A DNA stretch of 64,000 bases from Basidiobolus meristosporus CBS 931.73. Taxonomy: Eukaryota; Basidiobolomycota; Basidiobolomycetes; Basidiobolales; Basidiobolaceae. This document shows, piece after piece, positions 12,380 through 22,161 of the stretch. Location of the stretch: assembly GCA_002104905.1 (NCBI GenBank), contig MCFE01000072.1, positions 1 through 64,000 of the forward strand. Direction: 5' to 3'. Position numbers and translations under genes: made by a program. A model generated the notes under the pieces. The model was given only the letters and a program-made list of their open reading frames with translations, was not told the origin of the DNA and made no database searches. How positions within the stretch are numbered: the stretch's first letter is position 1; each line of letters begins with the position of its first letter.

Positions 12380-13456
12380 TTACTGACTATACTGCTTGTA
12401 GAAGCTCTCCAGGTCCATGACATCCTCCTTGGATCCCAGGAATATAGGGCTGCGATCGTGTAGTGAGTCGGGCACGTATTCCAGCATCCTTTGCTTTCCG
12501 GTGGTAGCACGTCCCCCTGCCTGTTCAATAATCATCGCCATAGGGAAGCATTCGTAGAGTACACGAAGCTTGCCTTTGGTGGATTTCTTATCGGCAGGGT
12601 AGGCGAAAATCCCACCATAGAGCTAATGTACGGTGAACATCAGCAACCATGGAGCCAACATATCTGGAAGAGTAGGGCTTCTTGCCTTCCTCCTTTGGGA
12701 ACTTCACCGAATCGAAGTATTTTGTGCAAGCCTCATCCCAGTACATGGCATTTCCTTCGTTGACCGAGTAAATCTTGCCTCGGGGGGAGCATTGAATGTT
12801 TGGATGTGTAAGTACAAACTCACCAAGGGCACTGTCGAGCGTGAAGCCATCTACGCCATTGCCTGTAGTGAGAATCATGTTGCATGATGAGCCATACATA
12901 CAATAGCCGGCAGCAACCATTTCAGTGCCAGGGCGAAGAACATCAGCAACTTCGCCTTCACTGCCCTCAGCTTTCTTGTAGATACCAAAGATAGTACCAA
13001 TGGTAACACCACAGTCAATGTTGCTGCTTCCATCCAGGGGATCGAAGACTACGCAGTATTTACCACGCATACTCTTTTCTTGAACATAAATGGCGTCGTC
13101 ATTTTCCTCCGATACCATCACAGAAACCTTGCCGGATGCGTTAAGAGCGTTGATGAAAATTTCATTCGCCAGGATATCAAGCTTCTTGACTTCCTCCCCT
13201 TGGACATTGGTGCTACCGGCAAGACCAACCCTAGAACAACCGAATCAGTACTGCTTCAGGTCGGGCTAGAAAAGAGTGTTACTTACAATTCAAGAAGACG
13301 GGCCTTGCGGACTTGGGTTGCCACGTATTTGGAACCCAACTGGATGGCGGCCATCAGCAAGGTAAAGTCACCGGTTGCCTCAGGAGCATGCTTAGTCTGT
13401 TGACTAATCAAGTAACGAGTAAGGGTGACGATGTTCGTTTTGGTGTGATCAGACAT
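12380..13456 (-). CDS. FBP1: fructose-1,6-bisphosphatase, with one apparent +1 frameshift
   Basis: Exons 13456-13287 and 13230-12380. It hydrolyses fructose-1,6-bisphosphate in gluconeogenesis, in the cytosol. The AMP-site region ATGDFTLLM, metal site VSEENDDAI, active-site block [20 protein letters not shown] and substrate region [11 protein letters not shown] are all intact. Right after VADVHRTL the frame shifts by one base: an extra G (minus strand) at 12623 breaks the join to [13 protein letters not shown]. The rest then reads cleanly to [10 protein letters not shown] and a TAA at 12382-12380. Without that base the protein is 339 aa, the normal size. The surrounding GTACATTAG is too short to be an intron. 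Either a sequence error or a recent lesion. Confidence 0.92.
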
Positions 13457-14014
13457 GGTGGAGAAAAGAGAGCGGCGAAGTGAGGAAGCCCGCTGCATCA
13501 AAGCCCTTTTAACTATTTCCACCCACCCCTCTCCCTTCGGATTTCCCCGCCAACCAAATCGTGGGGATTGTGAGAGCGTCATGGGGGTTTCAAAGCAGGG
13601 CAAAATAAGCGGAAATTGAAACCCGTTGCCAATTCAGTGCAGCATGTTTTACAAGCGCACCTGAATGCGTCACTTTTTCGAATACACATGCGATATATGG
13701 CATGGCGATCTGGTTGATTGATCTAACTCCAATTAGACGGGAATCCTGCTTCAGAATGCCCGGTGGCTTCATACTTATGGCTTCGCGCTTTTGAATTACA
13801 AATCGATGTGATTGATTCCCGTCAATTCAATATAGCATTAATAGGCCGGATAATTTCACAAACATGTGAATGATGTATGGAAGATCCTTTCGTATATATA
13901 ATGTATTGTAGGATTGGTATTTATTCAAGTTCGGATATCTGGATGTATTCTTGATTTTGTGGCTAGGGAAAAGTTAACTGGGCGTAGCTGCGAGGCACTA
14001 GGGGCGGTGAGATT
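13457..14014. other. intergenic upstream of FBPase
   Basis: Contains the FBPase promoter and the 3' flank of the first CAP gene. No further gene recognised. Confidence 0.5.
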
Positions 14015-14867
14015 TCAAGGACAAATGGGGACCCTGCTATAGTCAATGTTTCCTCGAACTCGAGCAAATGCCTGGGTCCAGAAATTGCCACGTGGGTCTA
14101 ATCCAGCACCCATATGAGTGTAGTCTCTGTTCAGGATGTTCGCACGATGCACTACAAACATCCGGAGTTAGTATGTCGATGCATATGAATGAACGGAAGA
14201 TGGGTGGAAGGAGGGAGAGGGGAAGGAGCGAACTAATGAATGAAGAGGTGGTTTTGACCCATGTCCATCCTTGGCGTGAGATGAAAGTCGCAATACCACT
14301 CATCAGCCATCGCTCGCTCTGTTTACTAGCAGTGCCTACTAACCAGCTGAGTTCATCCACACATTCATCACCTCTTCTTCTGAGCGCTGGCCGCGAGCCA
14401 CATTCTCCCCGAGTGACTGGTACTGCATCCCTCGTCGGCTTGCCTCTCTGTTCATGGGTGCATGATCGTAGCGGTCGTGGGTGAGCGAGTTGTATCGTGC
14501 TTGCATGGTCGAGTGCTCCTGGGCGATGTCATTCAGATCCCTGTAATGGAGATGTCGGCGCGCGTGCACAGTTAGAGATAAGAGTGAGTAGTGCACGGTT
14601 ATGGGCGTTGATTGTTGATGGAGTAGCGTACGGGCGGGACGGGATAGGATGAAGGAGAAGGAAGGCAGAATGGTTAGTGTGCGAGCCGAAATAGCAACAA
14701 GGAGGATCACGGGAGGATTACCTGCTCAAGACTAAGGGTCTTAGGCCATATCTGACTCTTTCCCGATTTACTAAGCAAATAAGTCTAGCTGGAGAGAAAG
14801 CTTCGGTGTTTGAAACGAGTGCTCCAAGTCCAAGAAGTGCCAAGCTCACCAGCGATGAAACTTTCAT
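14015..14867 (-). CDS. secreted CAP/SCP (PR-1-like) protein, copy 1 (159 aa, 3 exons)
   Basis: Exons 14867-14722, 14540-14344 and 14151-14015. A signal peptide (MKVSSLVSLALLGLGALVSN) is followed by a compact CAP domain: FSPARLICLVNRERVRYGLR, NSLTHDRYDHAP, YQSLGENVARG, EEVMNVWMNSAG, HRANILNRDYTHMGAG and GNFWTQAFARV. CAP proteins in fungi (Pry family) are secreted and bind sterols or other lipids; some act in host interaction. The domain is near minimal length, with no added repeats. It is half of an inverted duplication with 15326-16178: exon lengths are equal and the mature protein is the same. A TATA box (minus strand, 14934-14941) lies about 70 bp upstream. Confidence 0.87.
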
Positions 14868-16167
14868 GGTTTCTAAAGAAGTAAATCGGTTGCGAGACAG
14901 ATGAGATGCCGATGCTTTACTTTGCAATCTCAATTTTATACTCTTGCTCGTGAGGTTGATATCACGACAGTTAGCACGATCGATGCAATGAACATATTGC
15001 AGGGGATTTTTCGGAAACTTTAAAATGCGAAATGAACTCCAGGCCACCATTGATTAGCATTATTTGAAATGCGATGTGTCCATTGATTAACATTATATTC
15101 TTCTTTCCTATTGTAATCATACACATGACTGCCCAAGATCATGGACACAAAAAGGTATATGCCGCAGACTGATCTCTGCAAGAGACGCTCCTTGATGGTA
15201 ATTAGTGCAAGAAATATTCCTAGAGTTCATTTGATACATTAATTAACCTACAATGCCCCATTTGCGTATATAAGCCTTGATTCGGACGAGTGTGACTTCA
15301 CTCACCCGATTCCAACTGTAAAAACATGAAGATCAACAGTTTGGTTAGCTTGGCACTTCTTGGACTTGGAGCACTCGTTTCAAACACCGAAGCTTTCTCT
15401 CCAGCTAGACTTATTTGCTTAGTAAATCGGGAAAGAGTCAGATATGGCCTAAGACCCTTAGTCTTGAGCAGGTAATCCTCCCGTGATCCTCCTTGTTGCT
15501 TTTTCGGCTCGCACACTAACCATTCTGCCTTCCTTCTCCTTCATCCTATCCCGTCCCGCCCTACGCTACTCCATCAACAATCAACGCCCATAACCGTGCA
15601 CTACTCACTCTTATCTCTAACTGTGCACGCGCGCCGACATCTCCATTACAGGGATCTGAATGACATCGCCCAGGAGCACTCGACCATGCAAGCACGATAC
15701 AACTCGCTCACCCACGACCGCTACGATCATGCACCCATGAACAGAGAGGCAAGCCGACGAGGGATGCAGTACCAGTCACTCGGGGAGAATGTGGCTCGCG
15801 GCCAGCGCTCAGAAGAAGAGGTGATGAATGTGTGGATGAACTCAGCTGGTTAGTAGGCACTGCTAGTAAACAGAGCGAGTGATGGCTGATGAGTGGTATT
15901 GCGACTTTCATCTCACGCCAAGGATGGACATAGGTCAAAACCACCTCTTCATTCATTAGTTCGCTCCTTCCCTTCTCCCTCCTTCCACCCATCTTTCCGT
16001 TCATTCATATGCATCGATATACTAACTCCGGATGTTTGTAGTGCATCGTGCGAATATTCTGAACAGAGACTACACTCATATGGGTGCTGGATTAGACCCA
16101 CGTGGCAATTTCTGGACCCAAGCATTTGCTCGAGTTCGAGGAAACATTGACTATAGCAGGGTCCCCA
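14026..16167. repeat. large inverted duplication (arms about 820 bp, spacer near 500 bp)
   Basis: The minus-strand copy (about 14018-14850) and plus-strand copy (about 15343-16175) are near-identical, introns included. Differences I can see: a few substitutions, one-base indels in each intron and three silent changes in exon 3. Similarity starts inside the signal-peptide codons and stops at the stop codon (TGA in copy 1, TAA in copy 2). Flanks and the central spacer are unrelated. Confidence 0.92.
14868..15325. promoter_or_regulatory. divergent promoter region between the two CAP genes
   Basis: 458 bp between the two start codons. Copy 1 has GAGTATAAAATTG on the minus strand (TATA core 14934-14941). 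Copy 2 has GCGTATATAAGCC on the plus strand (about 15264-15272), some 55 bp before its ATG. The two halves are not similar, so the copies may be expressed differently. Confidence 0.6.
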
Positions 16168-16178
16168 TTTGTCCTTAA
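15326..16178 (+). CDS. secreted CAP/SCP (PR-1-like) protein, copy 2 (159 aa, 3 exons)
   Basis: Exons 15326-15471, 15652-15848 and 16042-16178, each the same length as in copy 1. The signal peptide differs only at residues 3-4 (MKINS versus MKVSS); the mature domain appears identical. The start at 15326 is the first ATG after the TATA box and gives a good signal peptide. The CAP motifs include GENVA, HRANIL and FWTQAF. Secreted lipid/sterol binding is the family expectation; nothing in the sequence shows the ligand. The stop codon is TAA rather than copy 1's TGA. Confidence 0.87.
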
Positions 16179-16428
16179 GACAAATGTTGCTTTAATTCCA
16201 GTTATATCCCAATACGATTGTGTGTGCCAACAGTGTGCTTCTCAGTCTAGCTACAGCATAGAAATCAGATTCCAAATTACACTGCCCTTGATGATTCCAA
16301 CAATATCCCACCGTGACTAAAATAAATCAAGGACAATTGGCTAATCGAACTATCAACAGAAAATTGACCAAAGGTTTTAGAATTTTTGTAAACATGGTTT
16401 TGGATGGAAGATCAGTAATTAATAATAA

Positions 16429-16614
16429 ACACGCTCAGCTATCTCACTGCAATCGGGTACAATAGTTTCTCGCGATGCTTCCACTCCCGAAGGGCTTCAA
16501 CAAAGCAATCAACTAATAGTTAGACTCCCGCCATTGGCATGCAATATCATCAGCGCGTGATATGTATATTAATTGTAATTGCAGTCTTAGGTTATAACTA
16601 AGACGTAAAGATTC
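16429..16614. repeat. 186-bp dispersed repeat, copy A
   Basis: From ACACGCTCAGCTATCTCA to GACGTAAAGATTC. It is repeated about 97% identically at 17858-18044 in the same orientation, flanking one gene. It holds a perfect 7-bp stem, GTCTTAG-GTTATAA-CTAAGAC. On the opposite strand is a CCC-UUC-GGG hairpin. It may be a structured RNA gene or a small non-autonomous element; I do not recognise it. Confidence 0.85.
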
Positions 16615-16782
16615 TGTGTTCAAATGAGTCTACTTTATATGAAACTGTTCAAGATGATAACTTATGGGAAAGAAAGATTTTCAGTCATCTCAGGGTATAC
16701 CTAAAAATCACCTAAAAATCACCATAATGATTTACCTTAATAAATTTTCTTCTGTTAGTAACTCCGCACTTGTACGGTAACC

Positions 16783-17681
16783 ATGTTGTCAGTAGCAATC
16801 AAACAGAGTTTCGGAAACGTTCGCAGCTTCAGCACCACTGCCTTAAACAACACTCCCCATCTGGTTCAGGTTTGTCGTTGGTAAATTCTTTTAGCTACTG
16901 AAACCTCCTTTTCTCATTTCCATTTTTGCTATCAGGTTGAGAGCTCCATTAAAGGAGGAAGTTTTTTGGTCTCCCGAAGATTAGCCGAGCGCCTTCAATA
17001 CCAGTATACACCGTATTATGATTTCCTCAAGGCCGTTGTGTTCAAAGTAAAGGCAATTCATATTCAACTTGGCGGCATGACCACTACTAACCAGGAATTT
17101 CCGCCACTAGGGCTTCAAGCAGGAAATAGTCAACCGTAGAGAGCTACCCAACGATTTTCGGGAATTTCATTCAGTTCGTTAAGGAAGCCCCTATTGCTGT
17201 TGCACCAACATCCAAGTTTGATATTGAGATTGAAGGAGAAAATGTCACTGGCGCTGCTCTTTCTCACCGCGAGTTAAATAAGGTTGCCAAGAGCTTGTTG
17301 CAGCAACGCCAAATTGAAAAAGCCGTTACCGATCGATTCTATGAGATTGTCAAACAATCCACCGCCGGAGGCGTTGTCTTTCCTGGCGCCAACAATCTTC
17401 ACAAGATGGTTGATTTCAAATTCTTCTTGGAAGAGGATATTCGCTCCAGAGCTAGAAGAGAATTCAATCGGATCAAATGGCGTGACTCCCGTAAGAACGT
17501 GCTGAAGATGGACGATCTTGTTCAACAAATCCGTAAGGCCGAGATGAACCTTGACCTTCGTAATATGAAGAAAAACGCCATCATCGTTAAGGCTGACGAT
17601 ATCGACATGGAGGAGTTAGTTGAAACTTTAGCATTGAAAATTTTGGAAAGTACAGGCGATCAAGATCCATTAGAGCATTAG
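16783..17681 (+). CDS. unassigned protein, probably mitochondrial (249 aa, 3 exons)
   Basis: Exons 16783-16869, 16936-17046 and 17130-17681. The N-terminus MLSVAIKQSFGNVRSFSTTA is basic and serine-rich without acids and has an RSFSTT motif, typical of a mitochondrial presequence. The rest is soluble and helix-rich: RRLAERLQYQYTPYYDFLKA, SYPTIFGNFIQFVKEAP, KSLLQQRQIEKAVTDRFYEI, FPGANNLHKMVDFKFFLEED and RSRARREFNRIKWRDSRKN. Intron 2 has a perfect TACTAAC branch site at about 17090. The acceptor at 17129 was chosen because it restores the frame; an earlier AG at 17110 gives a short dead end. I do not recognise the family; a mitochondrial ribosome or assembly factor is possible but unproven. Two 186-bp repeats bracket the gene. 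Confidence 0.7.
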
Positions 17682-17857
17682 TTTATTTCTCATTTCCTAT
17701 GTACATCATATAAGACACAATAAACCATTTATAGAACATTTCAACCGTATAGTAGGAATTCCCATAGATATTTGGATCTTTCAAAGTAAACTTTGCAGGA
17801 ACAAGGATACAGCACTGAATTTACTCGGTTTTCTTTTAAAATGTTTGAAAATATAGT

Positions 17858-18044
17858 ACACGCTCAGCTATCTCAATGCAATCGGGTACAATAGTTTCTC
17901 GCGATGCTTCCACTCCCGAAGGGCTTCAACAAAGCAATCAACTAATAGTTAGACTCCCGCCATTGGCACTGCAATGTCATCAACGCGTGATATGTATATT
18001 AATTGTAATTGCAGTCTTAGGTTATAACTAAGACGTAAGGATTC
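17858..18044. repeat. 186-bp dispersed repeat, copy B
   Basis: Same orientation as copy A with a single one-base indel and a few substitutions; the offset is 1,429 bp. It lies in the 3' intergenic region between the unassigned mitochondrial gene (+) and VAM7 (-). Confidence 0.85.
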
Positions 18045-18222
18045 AAGGGTACAAGTTCTGCACATATATACAGGTTGCTCACCATCAATAAGTTATGGGA
18101 TTGAACCTGTTTGCTCGAAATCAAGAAATATGGAGAATTTTTCCGGAAAAAAAGAAATGTTGTCACTTTAATACATAATAACACGAACAATTTATACAGA
18201 CCAAGGAATCCCGATAGTAATA

Positions 18223-19299
18223 TTACCTGATTCTTTCCAGTCGCTTAGTCGCAACTTTCATCTTGGATTGTGAGACATCAACATCTTGGCTTAACTCCGA
18301 CAATAATTGATTATGTGTATCCAGCTCCTGGCCAATCAGCGCCCCTACCCGCAGTTGGCGCTTTAGAATCTCACTAAATTGCTCCAAGCTAGTATTTTGC
18401 TTTTGCATCATTTGTTGTTGGAGATTGATTAAGCCGTCACTATCAAGTCCTGAGGTTTCTTCAACGTCTTTAGGCATCACTTTCGCGTTACCGAATACAC
18501 GCGAGGAAAACGATCCCTTCTTAGGGATAGTCCGCAGAGATGAATATGAATCCCGTCTATTGATGAGCGTTGCCGGTGGTGATTTCGGACTCTCGTGAGC
18601 ACCCACGGCTACACGTTCGGAGAGTATTGATATTTCATCAGATAACTTATTCAATTTGTCTCCACGACGAGTGCGTTCCCATTCCGAAATAACTGCGTCC
18701 TCTTCCCCTACACCAGCCAAATATGCTAGCCCATTCTTTAGAGTATTCAGACGTTGATTTAGCAACGCTATCTCTTTCTTTACCTGGAAAGTGAGGTTGT
18801 GTGCGGCCGCAACCTCTTGTTGCGAGTAGTGATTATCTCTACGCAACAGGTTGGTTCGGCTTTGCCTGATCATTTCCTTGATAGTGTGCACTTCGTCTAG
18901 CCAACTTTCCGAGGTAAAGTTTTTGGCAAGATCGAGATTCTTAACCTTGGGCACATCTAAAAAACCTCTCCATTCGGCGGTGTCTCTCCAGCGAGAATCG
19001 GCGTCGTCAAGTATGCTTTTCAGATACCTTGCCAGGCCTTCTCTTCTCTCCTCAATGGATTCTATCCCCCTGCAGCTGGAGAACAAGGAGTATATTTTGG
19101 GTGGAAGCTGATACGGGAGCGGCTGTTTGGGAAAGCTTCGAAGAAAGCTCGCGTTCAGTCGATAGAACTCACTGTATCGGCGATACACTGACCACCCACG
19201 AACTCCTCCCTGTACATCGATTTTATAAACGATGTGTACTGAAGGGCTGTCTCTTACTTCCACGGTGGTAATGCGTATCGATTTGATCACTTCAGCCAT
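18223..19299 (-). CDS. VAM7: PX-domain SNARE, Vam7-like (358 aa)
   Basis: Single exon. Residues 1 to about 115 form a PX domain (VYRRYSEFYRLNASFLRSFP with the RRYSEF basic motif for PI3P, and PPKIYS). A middle helical region carries LTFQVKKEIALLNQRLNTL. Residues about 295-358 are a Qc-SNARE motif around the zero-layer Gln (RVGALIGQELDTHNQLLSEL). There is no C-terminal membrane span, as in Vam7, which is recruited to the vacuole by PI3P and the HOPS complex for homotypic fusion. The combination of PX and soluble SNARE is close to unique to Vam7 and its fungal orthologues. It is convergent with the unassigned mitochondrial gene. Confidence 0.93.
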   Translation of the reverse strand: MAEVIKSIRITTVEVRDSPSVHIVYKIDVQGGVRGWSVYRRYSEFYRLNASFLRSFPKQPLPYQLPPKIYSLFSSCRGIESIEERREGLARYLKSILDDADSRWRDTAEWRGFLDVPKVKNLDLAKNFTSESWLDEVHTIKEMIRQSRTNLLRRDNHYSQQEVAAAHNLTFQVKKEIALLNQRLNTLKNGLAYLAGVGEEDAVISEWERTRRGDKLNKLSDEISILSERVAVGAHESPKSPPATLINRRDSYSSLRTIPKKGSFSSRVFGNAKVMPKDVEETSGLDSDGLINLQQQMMQKQNTSLEQFSEILKRQLRVGALIGQELDTHNQLLSELSQDVDVSQSKMKVATKRLERIR

Positions 19300-19761
19300 T
19301 TTGAAGACAGAGAAGTTGGGGAATCATTGACAACAGTCTGTGATATATGGCTGGGTGGAGATGAAACTGAAAACATTGCGTGATCGTACATTGACCTATC
19401 CCATAATCAACTGCATACCAGTAATCAGACCAGATATTTTCATTTATGCATAGTCACAAATTCATTTATTCTGATGATGATGGATAGGTAACCCAGCCTA
19501 CTGCCACTAGGTAATATTTCTATTTGGAGACCTCGCTTGCTTACGCTTGTTCGCCCGTTTCATCTCCTCAATAATTAGTGTGGAAAAGTCCTCGGGTCAT
19601 ACAGATATATTGGATTTGGTTTAAGGTTGACTGTACAGACGAGTTCAAATGTATAAGTTGTTCAACCTGAAAGTTACTGAGAGTAGGCTGGGAGTTGGGA
19701 TAGAAGTTAAACATAGTGTAATGCACATGATATTAGCAGCGGGCACCTAAAAACTCCTTCA
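19300..19761. other. intergenic, no gene recognised
   Basis: VAM7 upstream region and the 3' flank of the acylated-protein gene; nothing else seen. Confidence 0.5.
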
Positions 19762-20380
19762 TTAGATAGCTGGTATCTCCTCCTCGTGCTGCTGGGCATT
19801 ATGCGTAGAAGTGCGGCTGGCTTGACCAGCAGAGCCCTCCTGTTCTGAATCCAGTAGACCCTTCTCACGTGCGGCTCTCTGCGCCGCTTCTCGCTTATCC
19901 TCCAGCTCTCTCTCTTCCGCAAGACGAAGTTCTTCTTCCTCTCGTTCAAGTTCCGCATCCAGTATTTCGTTCAACTTGGCCTATAATCATACAAAGATAA
20001 GCATCACTCAAAGGTAATAAAAAATGAAACCATCGTGGTACATGTTCATCTGCCAAGTTTGAAAGGTTTTGAATGTGGCTCTGGTCGAGCAATTCAGCCT
20101 GCGGCTCTTCAGCCGAGAATAAATTGTCCTCCTCATCTGAATAAATATCCGTTGGTGTGTCTCTGGTCGAAGTGTGGCGCAGGAAAGGATTGGACCTGAC
20201 CAGGGAGGAGCGAAACGGACTCCCACTCAAGAAAGAGTTTTCTTGGTTTTGATGGGAATTTAGCAGATTCTCAAACTCCAGATTATCGTCAGGATCCACA
20301 TTCGAATATTCAGGTACTACGGGCAGTCGGTCCACTTTTTCCCCTCTACAAGAAGCGAACATGCTTAAACAGCCTCCCAT
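19762..20380 (-). CDS. unassigned, probably N-myristoylated protein (185 aa, 2 exons)
   Basis: Exons 20380-20042 and 19980-19762. The N-terminus MGGCLSMFASC has Gly2 for N-myristoylation with adjacent cysteines for palmitoylation, predicting attachment to a membrane face. A disordered, Ser/Asn/acid-rich middle includes SDEEDNLFSAEEP. It is followed by a highly charged helix, NEILDAELEREEEELRLAEE, probably coiled coil, and a polar C-terminus. The architecture recalls the vacuolar TORC1 anchor Meh1/LAMTOR1 (acylated N-terminus followed by helix), but I see no diagnostic similarity, so no function is assigned. It is divergent from MIS12, 443 bp between starts. Confidence 0.65.
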
Positions 20381-20823
20381 GATAGATTGTTCGACTGAAG
20401 GTAAACGGATGGATGCTTTTCTTTGGTAAATGCAGTACAGTAAAAACGAAATATAGGGCCTATCTATATCACAAGTGAGCTATTCGATATTTAGGGAAGA
20501 TGGTATATTCGTACCTTTGGTTGGTATATTTGAAACCATGACATGGCATGGTGCTCAATCATGTGATCTTCATGGAGGTTTGCAGTAAGCCAAAGATAAA
20601 CAGATTGCATAAATGATCAAACAAGCTAGCATCGACGGTAATGATCCATGATTGGGTCTTTTACAACAAAACAAACAAGCTTTGAGCCATCTGATCATCA
20701 AACAACCGAATCCTTGTGAGTGGTATTTGTGTGTGAGCACGCGAAACGAGCACGACAGCCATTCATTTTCATCCTTTACTAAACACCACCCCCCAACACG
20801 GAGTAATTTTTCGCGTCTCCAGT
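20381..20823. other. divergent intergenic region
   Basis: Shared upstream region of the acylated-protein gene (-) and MIS12 (+). An 87-codon minus-strand frame at 20570-20833 looks like chance. Confidence 0.5.
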
Positions 20824-21899
20824 ATGAGCCCAAAAACCAGAAGTGGAAAGAGTCAAGATGATTCCAATGCCGTAGCGCTTGCTACCGAACTGGTCACCGA
20901 GCATCTTGGTTTCCTGCCTCTGGCTTTTGTTGACGACGTGATCAACTCCGTCAACGAACTTATTTATCAAGCAACTAGCTCCTTGGAGCGCTTCGTGGAG
21001 TCCGAGTTGGGTGCTAACGAGCACGTTGAGCAGGTACGCACCGCTTGGTTGCTCTTTCTTCGCTCGCTACTAACTAGAGAACCTCCTTGTAGGGCATCAA
21101 TCAAATCGAAACCTTACTCGAATCGGCAGTTGACAAAAACTTCGATATCTTCGAGTTGTACGTATTGAAGAACATCTTTACCATTCCTCCAGGCGTGAAT
21201 GTAGAGCTCCCCCATTACAAGGTAGGTTGAGAAGGTGATGCCTATTGGTGGCTGGTGGTGGAAGACTAACGCGCAGCTTTGTTAGAATGTTGATTATACA
21301 CTCAGTATGGAGGAGGATGAGAAACTCGACGAGGAGCTCGAGCAGCTAAGAAAGCAGCTAGTAGCAGTAAGATATTCCCGCGTGTCTCTGGTCCGAAGGA
21401 TTCATACTAACCATGCTCTGAAGGAAAAATGCTTCAACCATAAGCTCAAAAAGGCCGTTACCAATACCAGTAAGAAGCTAAGCTATTACGAAGATCGCAA
21501 GTCGCAACTTGATTTCATTTACACCTCAGCCAAGAATGCCAATAGTATATAGCGTTCCTTCAGATCTCTTGGATACCATATTAACACCAATTCCTCCTTC
21601 TAGTTGCATCTCTGAAGGACGCAGTGTCCCTTGTTGCCGATCAAGTGGGGGAACTTGAGAATCAGCTATTTAAGGTCCGTCGTCAAGCCAACCAAGAAGC
21701 ATTTAGCAAGCTCGCTACCAACACTGACACACGAACCACTTACCTGAACGGTGTAGTGGCCGCGTACATCGCCAAGCAAAAAAGCAAAGAGCAAGGCGAG
21801 GATGATGCCATGGATGTCGACACCGAAGACAAATATACAACAGAGATTGCATCTCTGTCTGACTGGAAGGATTTCACAAATACCATTAGAAAGCAATGA
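20824..21899 (+). CDS. MIS12: kinetochore protein Mis12/Mtw1 (297 aa, 4 exons)
   Basis: Exons 20824-21033, 21093-21221, 21286-21544 and 21604-21899. The N-terminal half has the family signature LGFLPLAFVDDVINSVNELI, then GINQIETLLESAVDKNFDIF and ELYVLKNIFTIPPG..LPHY. The C-terminal half is coiled coil (EEDEKLDEELEQLRKQL, ENQLFKVRRQANQE). Mis12/Mtw1 pairs with Nnf1/Pmf1 in the MIND complex linking centromeric CENP-C to the Ndc80 complex at the outer kinetochore. Length matches fungal homologues (about 290-300). All four exons join in frame with consensus sites. It is convergent with the eL42 gene. Confidence 0.9.
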
Positions 21900-22161
21900 G
21901 TTATCCGGATATATGCGAGTCTTTGTCTACGATATTTTGCAATCAATGTATATTTGTATTTCTTGGCTATTGTGTAGTTTCCGTAAATAAAGTTTCCCGG
22001 TTTAATGGATGCCCGAACACAACACTGCTAAGAGGCTTTTGTTTTTTTCGTTTATTTCCCGTGCGGAAACGACCGTAATATAGACGCTCGGCAGGATGTC
22101 CGCTTAAATTGAAAAGTCAACTTGAACGATGAGGTGGAGTAATATATCTTGTGGATTCCGT

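Noticed and set aside
12622-12632. 9-nt GTACATTAG as an intron in FBPase
   Set aside because: Far below any splicing limit, and removing it does not restore the frame.
14339-14710. long single frames through the CAP gene introns (both arms)
   Set aside because: They retain intron 1 and intron 2 sequence; the spliced three-exon model restores the signal peptide and the full CAP domain.
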